Positions 51,210 to 59,419 of a stretch of DNA of 64,000 bases are shown piece after piece. The DNA is from AP-15 sp963796155 (lineage in GTDB: Bacteria; Pseudomonadota; Alphaproteobacteria; ATCC43930; CGMCC-115725). A program made the position numbers and the translations under genes. The stretch covers positions 1 to 64,000 of the forward strand of contig CAWCKT010000027.1 of the NCBI GenBank assembly GCA_963796155.1, given 5' to 3'. A model generated the notes under the pieces. That model saw only the letters and a list, made by a program, of their open reading frames with translations, did not search any database and was not told the DNA's origin. How positions within the stretch are numbered: position 1 is the stretch's first letter; every line of letters starts with the position of its first letter.

Positions 51210-52151
51210 ATGAGCCAAGTACAGCACGGCTTCGGGTTCGCTCCTGATCACGACGCGCCGATCCCCTATATGCAGCGGATCCGCGACTACTATCTGGCGC
51301 TCGGCTATGCGACGCCCTATCGCTGGGCGCATTATGCCGAGGTGCCGTTCCGGCCGCTCGAGAAGGCGCTCGCCGAGTGTCGCGTCGCCTTGATCACCAC
51401 CGCCGCACCCTACCAGCCGGATAAAGGCGACCAGGGTCACGGAGCGCCTTACAACGCCGCCGCCAAGTTCTATGCGGTCTACTCCGGTGACAGCCGCATC
51501 GACCACGATCTGCGGATTTCCCATCTCGCGATCGACCGGATGCACACCACCGCCGAGGACAGCAACACCTGGTTTCCGCTGCCGCAGTTGCGGCGCTGCG
51601 CTGCGGCGGGCCGGATCGGAGAGGTCGCGCCGCGCTTTCACGGTGCGCCGACGAACCGCAGTCACCGCACGACCCTCGAAAAGGACTGTCCCGAGCTGCT
51701 GGCGCGCTGCCGCGCCGACGGCGCCGATGCCGTGGTTCTCGTCGCCAATTGACCGGTTTGTCACCAGACCGTGAGTCTGGCCGCCCGGCACCTGGAGGAG
51801 AACGGCATCGCCACAGTCGTCATGGGATGCGCCAAGGACATTGTCGAATACTGCGGTGTGCCGCGCTTCCTGTTCAGCGACTTTCCGTTGGGCAACGCGG
51901 CGGGCCGGCCGAGGGACCCGCACTCTCAGGCCTTCACCCTGGAACTCGCGTTGCGCCTGCTCGAAGCGGCGCCGGCGGCACGCACCACCGTTCAATCGCC
52001 GCTGCGCTGGAGCGAGGACCCCTCGTGGAAGCTCGACTACTCCAACATCGAGCGCCTGTCGCCGGAAGAGATCATCCGACTGCGGCGGGAGTTCGACCGC
52101 CAGAAGGAGATCGCCCGGAACATCCGCAACCAGCCCGCAGAGGATTTGTAA
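51210..52151 (+). CDS. GrdB-like reductase with in-frame UGA: probable selenoprotein (Sec181)
   Basis: Two ORFs in the same frame, 51210-51752 and on to 52151, make one 313-residue protein if TGA at 51750-51752 is read as selenocysteine. The joint reads VVLVAN-U-PVCHQTVSLAARHLEENG, so U181 and Cys184 form a U-x-x-C pair followed by H-Q-T, the redox motif of the glycine/sarcosine/betaine/proline reductase subunit B family. Residues after the TGA (VVMGCAKDIVEYCGVPRFLFSDFPLGN) clearly belong to the same fold. ATG 51210 has GGGAGAGAGAG upstream. A SECIS-like hairpin starts at once after the TGA. No grdA/C/D, prd or sel genes are in the window. The alternative is a Cys-to-stop mutation. Confidence 0.85.
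51753..51788 (+). promoter_or_regulatory. Candidate bacterial SECIS element
   Basis: Immediately 3' of the in-frame TGA: outer stem CCGG (51753-51756) with CCGG (51785-51788), internal loop 7/4 bases, upper stem CCAGAC (51764-51769) with GTCTGG (51775-51780), apical loop CGTGA (51770-51774). There are 17 bases between UGA and loop, and G is in the second loop position with a GU step. These fit the published bacterial SECIS model (spacing 16-37, G in the first two loop bases). Confidence 0.75.
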
Positions 52152-52444
52152 GCATGCACCAGGAGTAATCCGAGCGCGCCAGGACAGGAAAACGTGATGA
52201 ACTGAGGCCGAGAAACTTAAAGTATATCCGCCCGAACTGGGTAACACCTGAAGGCTTTTCTTTGGCTCTCTACCGCGTGGAACCCGGTCAGTTGTAACAT
52301 CTCCGCTTGACAGGGATCAGAACGGTGACCACGTGGGACGGTAGCTGCCTCAATATTTCCTTTGAACGGGAGACGGTCGAGCGGTATCCTGTGGTGTCGT
52401 CTCCGATTGGGGCGGAGAGTTTGGCACTTGGCGAGGGGAATGAC
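52152..52444. other. Intergenic region after the selenoprotein candidate
   Basis: 293 bases. No RNA gene, terminator or strong promoter was recognised. The next ORF is open from 52307, but its signal peptide and ribosome site place the start at 52445. Confidence 0.4.
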
Positions 52445-53179
52445 ATGACCAAGGGCGATCGACACGCGCGCGTCACGCCGCTGGCGTTGGTTGTTCGCGC
52501 CCTGACACGGGCGGCGACCGTCGGTGTCTTCGCCGGCGCCCTGGTCGCCGGCACTGCCCGTGCCGAGACGCCGGCGGAATTCATCTATCGGGTGTCGCAC
52601 TCCACCTTTGGCGATATCGGCACTTACAGCAACACGATCGAGCCCGGACGGGACGGCACGACCGTCCAGACGCAGGCGCATTTCGAGGTGAGCATGCTCG
52701 GCGTCCGGATGTACCGCGAGGATGCCGAGCGGACCGAGCGCTGGCAGGGCAATCGCCTCGTCTCGTTTCACGGCGTAACCGACAAGGGCAACGGCCCCGC
52801 CGAGGTGACGGGCGAGGCGCGCGGCAACGGCTTTGTCATCACCTCGTCGCAGGGAACAGTCACTGCACCCGCGTCGGTTCATCCGGCCAATCCGTGGTCA
52901 AACAACTTCCTCAGCTCCAACACGATGATGCGCCCGGATTCGGGTAAGCTCGAGCAGGTGCAGATCGGCGGCGGGCAGGAGACAGCGGTAAAAATCGACG
53001 GCGCGACGATCCCGGCCGTCAAATACGAGGTCGACGGCAGCACCCGCTACACCGTCTGGCTCGACGGGCGGGGCGTACCGGTGATGTTCGTGATCGACGA
53101 CAACACCGGCAAGGTCACCTTCACCCTCGCCAAGTGCGTTCATTGCGGTCCCGAACCGAACCAGGTGGGGACGAGGTAA
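52445..53179 (+). CDS. Secreted protein of unknown function (DUF6134-like)
   Basis: 244 residues. The signal peptide runs to about residue 32 (LTRAATVGVFAGALVAGTARAE). The mature part (FIYRVSHSTFGDIGTYSNTIEPGRDGTTVQTQAHFEVSMLGVRMYRED) is all-beta, ending in CVHCGP with two cysteines. It resembles the alphaproteobacterial DUF6134 family by memory. GAGGGG lies before ATG 52445. Probably periplasmic; function unknown. Confidence 0.7.
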   Translation: MTKGDRHARVTPLALVVRALTRAATVGVFAGALVAGTARAETPAEFIYRVSHSTFGDIGTYSNTIEPGRDGTTVQTQAHFEVSMLGVRMYREDAERTERWQGNRLVSFHGVTDKGNGPAEVTGEARGNGFVITSSQGTVTAPASVHPANPWSNNFLSSNTMMRPDSGKLEQVQIGGGQETAVKIDGATIPAVKYEVDGSTRYTVWLDGRGVPVMFVIDDNTGKVTFTLAKCVHCGPEPNQVGTR

Positions 53180-53227
53180 TCCTGACTTTGGGGTAGGGCA
53201 GGGGCGGGTTGCCGGCGGGCCGGCGGT

Positions 53228-54065
53228 TCAGAAAAAGGCGAGCGTGCGGATCTCAATGCTCTCGCGCGGCCTCGCGTGGGGCGGCGTGGTTGGGTCCTCG
53301 AAAGCCGTATGGGCGGTCCACCGGGCGCGGCCCTCTTTCTGCAACTCATAGGTCTTGAAGACCAACGCCTCGTCGGGCCGCATCCTCGGAAACCAGTACC
53401 AGCGATGCGCGGGATCGTAGGTGATGGCATAGGTCTGGCCGACGCGGTCGGGATAGCGGCGCTCGGTCACCACCAGATTGTCGGGCGAGATGCTTTGCGC
53501 GTCGGCGATCGCCAGCGGCCATGACTCGACCGAATGGCGGATCGGCCGCCATACCTGGATGACGGCGAAGCGGCGGTCGAGCAGAGCGTCGGCCTCATCC
53601 GGTAAAAATGTGCGCACTCGCTCGCGGGCCCGACCACTCGGTGTAGTCGTTGTGTACGCGGCGGACCGGGTCGCGGATTTTGGCGGCCTGCCGCAATTCC
53701 TCATCGGCGGTGCGCAGGGTGTGGTCGAACACTTCGACCCGGATCGCGCCGCTCTCGGCTTTTACCAGCGCCTCCATCTCGGGGTAATAGACCCGGCGGA
53801 CCTCGTCCTCGTCGAAGAAGTCGACGACCTTGGTGTCGTGACGGACAAAGCGAAACCCGTTGCGCTCCAACGCGAAATTGGCGGCCTCGAGCCGGCCGTT
53901 GCGTAGCACGACACGGCGCGGCTCCGACGTGCCGCCACCGACCCGCCGGTCGCTGCCGCCCGGCTCGCCGACAAGGGTGACCGGCATGGTTTCGGTGTCG
54001 GTGAAATAGCTGAGGGTCGCCTCGAGCGTTTCCGGGGCGATGGTCTCTTCGGCGATCTGAACCAT
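53228..54065 (-). pseudogene. CmcJ/NvfI-family oxidoreductase-like gene, frameshifted
   Basis: The first part (54065 downwards: APETLEATLSYFTDTETMPVT ... VRRVHNDYTEWSGP) and second part (VRTFLPDEADALLDRRFAVIQVWRPIRHSVESWPLAIADAQS ... ALVFKTYELQ) together form a normal protein of about 278 residues, but lie in different frames. The switch falls at about 53615-53640. The span is 838 bases, one more than a multiple of three, consistent with one extra base. HNDYTEW holds likely metal-binding His and Asp. The family contains iron- and 2-oxoglutarate-like oxygenases of secondary metabolism. Either a pseudogene or a sequence error. Confidence 0.8.
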
Positions 54066-54202
54066 GCGGGCTCCTTCACACGCGCGAACCGATGATAGGG
54101 TCGCCCTCCGCCCGATACAACTTAGTACGGGTTAGTACGGGCCGGCCCCTCAAAAATGATCTTACACAACTTATCCGAGAAGGACGTAATATTCCCTTGT
54201 CT

Positions 54203-54255
54203 TCCCGGCGCAGGCCGGGACCTATCCCAGCCATAGGCACCGGCCTTCGCCGGTG
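54203..54255. repeat. Twin-hairpin intergenic repeat
   Basis: TCCCGGC/GCCGGGA (54203-54209, 54214-54220, loop GCAG) and CACCGGC/GCCGGTG (54238-54244, 54249-54255, loop CTTC), 17 bases apart. The style (CCCGGCGCAGGCCGGGACC) resembles the common alphaproteobacterial palindromic intergenic repeats. It separates the frameshifted CmcJ-like gene from the isomerase gene. Confidence 0.6.
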
Positions 54256-54317
54256 TGACGAAACAGCGGCGCACACCGCTGCCCGCAAAATCGGCTAAGC
54301 CAATTTGGGGGCGCCGC

Positions 54318-54953
54318 TCAGGCGCCCGGAAAGGCGGCGAGCATCGCGCGGATGTCGGCTAGGTGCTCGCGGCCCCAGAAGAGCTCGCCGTCGAGGACGA
54401 AGGTCGGCACCCCGAAGACGCCCTGCGCCTCGGCCGCGCGACCGACGCGTTCGACCTCCTTTCGCCCCTCCGCAAGATAAGCCGGGAAGCCGGCGGTCTC
54501 AGCGCCGGCCTCCCGCAAGATGCTGCCAACTACAGCGGGATCCTCGATGTCGAGCTCGCGCTTCCAGAAGCGCTCGAAAGTCGCGTCATGGTAGCGGCGC
54601 AACACTGCTCCTCCCTGGCGCTTGGCGTACAGCATGCCGCACGCGGCGAGGGTCGAATCCCAGATCTTCTGCGGGCCGCGGATGGTGAGGCCGCGCTTGT
54701 TGGCTTGGCGCCGGCAATCCATGTAGCTGTAGCGGACCCGCCGCCACTGATGGGCGTTGCGCTCCTCCTCGATCACCTGGCCGCTCGCGTTCACCCGAGC
54801 GGAGCCGAGGAAGCTCGGGATGTCGAGCACATAGGGCAGCCAATCGATGCGAACGGGGAAGTCGCGCTCGAGCTCGTAGGCAGGGTCCTTGGCGAGATAG
54901 GCGTAGGGGCTCTTGTAGTCGCTGTAAACGGTGACGGTCCGCGGCTCGGTCAT
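54318..54953 (-). CDS. 2-hydroxychromene-2-carboxylate isomerase-like (kappa-class GST/DsbA fold)
   Basis: 211 residues. The N terminus VTVYSDYKSPYAYLAKDPAYELER has Ser at the position where kappa GSTs bind glutathione. The C-terminal GVFGVPTFVLDGELFWGREHLADI is the cis-Pro loop and signature of the DsbA-FrnE/HCCA group. HCCA isomerase acts in naphthalene-type degradation; many homologues have other roles. It is divergent from the ferritin-like gene by 78 bases. Confidence 0.85.
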   Translation of the reverse strand: MTEPRTVTVYSDYKSPYAYLAKDPAYELERDFPVRIDWLPYVLDIPSFLGSARVNASGQVIEEERNAHQWRRVRYSYMDCRRQANKRGLTIRGPQKIWDSTLAACGMLYAKRQGGAVLRRYHDATFERFWKRELDIEDPAVVGSILREAGAETAGFPAYLAEGRKEVERVGRAAEAQGVFGVPTFVLDGELFWGREHLADIRAMLAAFPGA

Positions 54954-55031
54954 GCCGGTTTCCTATCGTTTTGTCGAAACCTCGGGTATCATGCACGACT
55001 TTCCGGCGTTCTAGCATCATGGAGGCACCCG

Positions 55032-56006
55032 ATGGAGCGCGGACACCAGATCGAGACCCGGAACACGGCGTATTTTCGGCATGACTACGATGGCGAGCAC
55101 GCCGACATGCGGCGGCTCTACGAGCAGGCCAAGATCGATCAGTGGAACGCCGCGACCGACATCGACTGGTCCCGCCCGCTCGAAGGCGACGGCGGCCTGA
55201 TCGCCGACGACCTCGTCGATATCCATGGCACCAAATACTGGGATCGCCTGACACCCGACCAGCGGGTCGAGCTCAACCATTACGTCACGCGCTGGCGCCT
55301 CTCGACCCTGATGCATGGCGAACACGGCGCGATGTTGGTGTGCAGTCAATTGGTCGAAAACGTCCACGGTCAGGACGCCAAGCTGTTCCAGGCCACCCAG
55401 GTGGTCGACGAAGGCCGGCACAACGAGGTGCTGCACCGCTATATCGCGCTGCGCCTCGACGGCGAGACCTATCCGCTCGCCGGCAATGTCAGGGAAATCT
55501 TCGACACGCTGCTCGGCACCTCGGCCTGGTACCTGAAGACGATCGGCCTGCAGCTCGTCGCCGAGACCTTCGCCGTCTCGCTGTTCCGGATGCTCGCCGA
55601 ATCCTCGAAGGACGAGGTCCTGCGCGTGATATGCCGGCGCATCCTGCAGGACGAGGCGCGCCACATGGGCTTCAGCATGCTGTCATTGCCGGCGGTGGTG
55701 GAAGAGGCCGGGGCGAGCGAGCGGCGCGAGATGGAAGACTTCGCCGTCTGGGCCCTGAACCGCACCCTGCGGGGGATCTTTCCGCTCGGCGCCTACGAGG
55801 ACATGGGCTTCGGCCGCGCCGACATCGAAGAGATCCGGCAGCTCCGGCGCCAGCGGGCGGCCGGCGGCGACGAAACGGCGTTCCGCAAGTTCTTCCGGCG
55901 CGACCTCCACGCCGGGCTGGTGCGCAACATGCGCAAGGTCGGGGTGCTGACCAATCGCGTCGCCCCGGACCTCGAGGCGCTCGGGATCTCGCTCGCCGCG
56001 GCCTAG
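55032..56006 (+). CDS. Ferritin-like di-iron protein (putative oxygenase), function unknown
   Basis: 324 residues, helical. Metal-ligand-like pairs include GEHGAML, VDEGRHNEVLHRY (E-x2-H), LVAETFAV and LQDEARHMGF (E-x2-H), as in AurF-type and ferritin-like carboxylate-bridged di-iron enzymes. GGAGG precedes ATG 55032. The genes around it are catabolic, so an oxygenase or desaturase role is plausible. Substrate cannot be told. Confidence 0.78.
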   Translation: MERGHQIETRNTAYFRHDYDGEHADMRRLYEQAKIDQWNAATDIDWSRPLEGDGGLIADDLVDIHGTKYWDRLTPDQRVELNHYVTRWRLSTLMHGEHGAMLVCSQLVENVHGQDAKLFQATQVVDEGRHNEVLHRYIALRLDGETYPLAGNVREIFDTLLGTSAWYLKTIGLQLVAETFAVSLFRMLAESSKDEVLRVICRRILQDEARHMGFSMLSLPAVVEEAGASERREMEDFAVWALNRTLRGIFPLGAYEDMGFGRADIEEIRQLRRQRAAGGDETAFRKFFRRDLHAGLVRNMRKVGVLTNRVAPDLEALGISLAAA

Positions 56007-56059
56007 GGTCCGCACGCGACCCATTCGTTACGGCGCGGAGGGCGCCGGGCGCGGTCATC

Positions 56060-56504
56060 ATGAGCGCCAGCGACTGCATCTTCTGCAAGATCGTCGCTAG
56101 GATCGCCGACTCCCAGCAAATTTATCAAGACGATGCGACGCTTGCCTTCATGGACATTCAGCCGGTCAATGACGGGCATTGCCTGGTGATCCCCAAGGCG
56201 CATTACGAAAATGTGTTGGATATGCCGCCGGCCGCTTTCGGCAGAGTGGCATCGACGGCCGCGAAAGTGGCGCGCGCCGTCAACGAGGTGCTTCGGCCCG
56301 GCGGGATCAACTTGGTGCAGGCGAATGGGGAGCTCGCCGGCCAGAGCGGTATTCCATGTCCATATCCACGTCTTGCCGCGGCGGGCGGGCGACGATCTTC
56401 TGGTCAATTGGGACCGCGACAGGAAGGACGATCAGGGCGGGGATAGCGACCGTATTGCCGAGATCGCCGAGCGTCTTCGCTCCCGGCTGCGCGGGTCTGT
56501 CTAG
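56060..56504 (+). pseudogene. HIT family nucleotide hydrolase, frameshifted
   Basis: SASDCIFCKIVARIADSQQIYQDDATLAFMDIQPVNDGHCLVIPKAHYENVLDMPP continues to NGELAGQS, then the frame breaks. The HIT triad appears one frame over: VFHVHIHVLPR, followed by AGDDLLVNWDRDRKDD. One extra G at 56348/56349 explains it: removing one base restores a protein of about 147 residues, the usual length. The span of 445 bases is one more than a multiple of three. It may be recent decay or an assembly error. Confidence 0.85.
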
Positions 56505-56523
56505 CCGGAGAGGAGAACGGACA

Positions 56524-58059
56524 ATGTCGCTCAATACCGTCAAAGTCCCGACACTGGACCAGCTGGGCGAGGTCGCGGCCGAACTCGGCTTCAGCTTCAC
56601 CGAGGCCGATCTGGCCGCGCATGGTGAAGCCCTGATTCCGTTCTTCGAGGCGTACAACAGCCTAGATCGGATGCCCGACGAGTTGCCGCCCGTCACCTAT
56701 CCGCGGCTGCCCGGCCGGCGTCCCGCGCCCGAGGAGAACCGGCACGGCGCCTGGTATGTCAAAACCGAAATCGAGGGCGCCGCCTCTGGCAAGCTCAAGG
56801 GCAAGAAGGTTGCGCTCAAGGACAACATCTGCCTCGCCGGTGTGCCGTTGATGAACGGCGCCTCGACGATGGAAGGCTATATGCCGGATGTCGACGCAAC
56901 GGTGGTGACGCGGATTCTCGATGCCGGCGGGACGATCGCCGGCAAGACCGTGTGCGAATATTTCTGCTTCTCCGGCGGCAGCCACACCAGCGCCAGCGGC
57001 CCGGTGCACAACCCCCATCGCATGGGTTATTCGGCGGGCGGCTCGTCCTCCGGCAGTGCGACCGTGGTCGCGTTGGGCGAGGTGCCGATGGCGCTCGGTG
57101 GCGATCAGGGCGGCTCGATCCGTATCCCTGCTGCATTCTGCGGGATCTATGGGCTGAAGCCGACGCATGGTCTGGTACCCTATACCGGCATCATGCCGAT
57201 CGAGCTGACCTTGGATCACACCGGGCCGATGACCGCGACCGTGGAGGATAATGCGCTAATGCTGGAAGTGCTCGCCGGACCGGACGGGCTCGACCCGCGG
57301 CAATATGGCGGCGCCGTCGCCAAGCCGTATCGCGAGGCCTTGGGCCGCGAGGCCTCAGGGCTGCGGATTGCCGTCGTCGAGGAGGGCTTTGGCCATCCGC
57401 AGTCGATGCCGCAAGTCGATGAGATCGTCCGCGACGCGGCCGAGCGCTTCAAGGCCCTGGGGGCCACGGTCGACACCTTGTCGATCCCGATGCACCGCCA
57501 AGGGGCTGCGATCTTTTTCCCGATCGCCGCCGAGGGTGCGACGATGCAAATGATGCTGGGCAATGGCTTCGGGTTCAACTGGCAGGGGCTCTACGTCACC
57601 TCAATGCTCGATTTCCACAGCGCGTGGCGGACTCGAGCAGACGAGCTATCCGACAGCGTCAAAAACACGATGCTGATCGGCCATTACATGGTGACCCGCT
57701 ACCGCGGCCATTATTACGCCAAGGCGCAGAACCTGGTGCGGCGGTTGCGCCGTGCTTATGACGAGGTGCTGGCGCGTTACGATCTTTTGCTGATGCCGAC
57801 CCTGCCGATGGTGGCGACGCCCTTGCCAGAGGCCAATGCGCCGGTCGGGCAGATCCTGCAGCGCGCTTTCGAGATGCTGGCCAACACGGCGCAATTCGAC
57901 TGCACCCATCATCCGGCGATGAGCATCCCATGCGGCATGGTCGATGGCTTGCCGGTAGGGATGATGCTGGTCGGAAAGGCCTTCGACGAGGAGACGATCT
58001 ACCGCGCCGCTGCAGCCTTCGAGAAAGGCGTTGACTGGAAAACGCTAAAGGCCGAGTGA
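56524..58059 (+). CDS. Amidase signature family enzyme
   Basis: 511 residues with the Ser-cisSer-Lys triad: Lys in VALKDNI, cis-Ser in SAGGSSSGSA and the nucleophile in LGGDQGGSIRIPA. A helical N-terminal segment of about 90 residues precedes the core, as in nitrile-pathway and enantioselective amidases. It would hydrolyse an amide to a carboxylate and ammonia in the cytoplasm. GGAGAGGAG precedes ATG 56524. It lies between the broken HIT gene and the acyl-CoA dehydrogenases. Confidence 0.92.
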   Translation: MSLNTVKVPTLDQLGEVAAELGFSFTEADLAAHGEALIPFFEAYNSLDRMPDELPPVTYPRLPGRRPAPEENRHGAWYVKTEIEGAASGKLKGKKVALKDNICLAGVPLMNGASTMEGYMPDVDATVVTRILDAGGTIAGKTVCEYFCFSGGSHTSASGPVHNPHRMGYSAGGSSSGSATVVALGEVPMALGGDQGGSIRIPAAFCGIYGLKPTHGLVPYTGIMPIELTLDHTGPMTATVEDNALMLEVLAGPDGLDPRQYGGAVAKPYREALGREASGLRIAVVEEGFGHPQSMPQVDEIVRDAAERFKALGATVDTLSIPMHRQGAAIFFPIAAEGATMQMMLGNGFGFNWQGLYVTSMLDFHSAWRTRADELSDSVKNTMLIGHYMVTRYRGHYYAKAQNLVRRLRRAYDEVLARYDLLLMPTLPMVATPLPEANAPVGQILQRAFEMLANTAQFDCTHHPAMSIPCGMVDGLPVGMMLVGKAFDEETIYRAAAAFEKGVDWKTLKAE

Positions 58060-58116
58060 CGTTCGATGCCGCAGAGGCAAGCGATGTATGATGGCCGAGG
58101 ATAAAGGAGACCGGCT

Positions 58117-59323
58117 ATGGACCTGCGCCTCACCCCGGATGAGCTGGCGTTTCGCGACGAGCTGAGAGCCTTCATCCGCGATCATCTGCCGGACGACATC
58201 CGCGAGCGGATGCGGCTCGGCTATGCGCCGCGCAAGGAGGACACGGTCAGATGGCAGCGCATCCTCAACGAGCGCGGCTGGGCGGCCTTCAACTGGCCCA
58301 AGGAGTATGGCGGGCCCGGGTGGACGCCGGTAGAGCGCATGATCTTTCTCGAAGAAAACCAACTGGCGCCGGCGCCGGAGGTCTCCTCGTTCAACATCAC
58401 GATGATCGGCCCGGTGCTGATCCAGTTCGGCACCGAAGAGCAGAAGCGTCGTTTTCTGCCGCGCGCCGCCAACATCGACGACTGGTGGTGCCAGGGCTTT
58501 TCCGAGCCGGGCGCGGGGTCGGACCTCGCCGCGTTGAAGACCGCGGCAAGGCGCGATGGCGATCATTACGTCGTCAACGGCCAGAAGATTTGGACCTCGA
58601 CGGCGCACCATGCCGATTGGTGCTTCTGCCTGGTGCGCACCGATCCGGCGGCGAAAAAACGCCAGGAGGGCATCTCCTTTCTACTGATCGACATGACGAC
58701 GCCGGGACATTACGGTCCGGCCGATCGTCTCGATCGACGGCAGCCATCATCTGAACGAGGTGTTTTTCGACGACGTCAGGGTGCCGATCGAGATGCGCGT
58801 CGGCGAGGAAAACCGCGGCTGGGACGTCGCGAAATACCTCCTCGGCCACGAACGCACCGGTATAGCGCGCCTCGGCAAATCGAAGGAGCGGGTCAAATTC
58901 GCCAAGGAGGCGGCCCACGAGATGCGCGCCAACGGCAAGCCGCTGATCGACGACCCGGCCTTTCGCCTGCGCGTCGCTCAGCTCGAAACCGACATCAAGG
59001 CGCTCGAGATCACCCAATTCCGCGTTGTCTCCGCTTACGCAAAGAAGGAGGCCGGCAAGCCCGACCCATTGTCCTCGGCGCTGAAGATCAAGGGGACGGA
59101 ACTCCTGCAGGCGACGACCGAACTGGCAATGGATGTCGGCGGCCCGCTGGCAATGCCGGATTGGGCGCAGGAGTTGGAGGTGCTCAGCAACGAGCCCGAG
59201 CTCGGCCCCGCCTGGGCGAGCGAGGCGACGAAGAGCTATCTATTCCTGCGCGCCGCCTCGATTTATGGCGGGACCAACGAGATCCAGAAGAACATCCTGA
59301 CCAAAGCCGTATTGGGGCTCTGA
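58117..59323 (+). pseudogene. Acyl-CoA dehydrogenase, pimeloyl-CoA large-subunit type (PimC-like), frameshifted
   Basis: The N-terminal part (DLRLTPDELAFRDELRAFIRDHLPDDIRERM ... FSEPGAGSDLAALKT ... ISFLLIDMTTPG) is good acyl-CoA dehydrogenase sequence. The rest is one frame over (VFFDDVRVPIEMRVGEENRGWDVAKYLLGHERTGIARLGKSKER ... IYGGTNEIQKNIL). One extra base near 58704-58708 (probably A58707) explains it; the 1207-base span is one over a multiple of three, and repair gives 401 residues. It pairs with the small subunit downstream. Confidence 0.88.
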
Positions 59324-59325
59324 TG

Positions 59326-59394
59326 CCCCTCACCCTCCCGCTGACGCGGGTCCCTCCCTCTCCCCGCGAGCGGGGAGAGGGCCGGGGTGAGGGG
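59326..59394. repeat. Large intergenic palindrome between acyl-CoA dehydrogenase genes
   Basis: Outer arms CCCCTCACCC (59326-59335) and GGGTGAGGGG (59385-59394) enclose an 11-bp stem CCCTCTCCCCG (59356-59366) / CGGGGAGAGGG (59371-59381) with loop CGAG. This form (CCCTCACCC...GGGGTGAGGGG) is a common alphaproteobacterial dispersed repeat. It may stabilise or end mRNA between the two subunits. Confidence 0.7.
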
Positions 59395-59419
59395 CCGTTC
59401 GCGGGAAAGGCCTGACCCC

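Noticed and set aside
51771..52151. Separate gene starting at GTG 51771 after the TGA
   Set aside because: It would start in the middle of the conserved redox region, has no ribosome site and is in frame with the ORF before the TGA; one selenoprotein is a better reading.
51066..52247. Minus-strand open frame extending the SnoaL-like gene across the GrdB-like gene
   Set aside because: The SnoaL-like domain begins at MPTAVEEK (51065) with a ribosome site; the rest is antisense shadow of the reductase.
59326..59394. Simple rho-independent terminator between the acyl-CoA dehydrogenase genes
   Set aside because: Very stable hairpin, but no U-tract follows and the form matches a dispersed repeat; listed as repeat instead.
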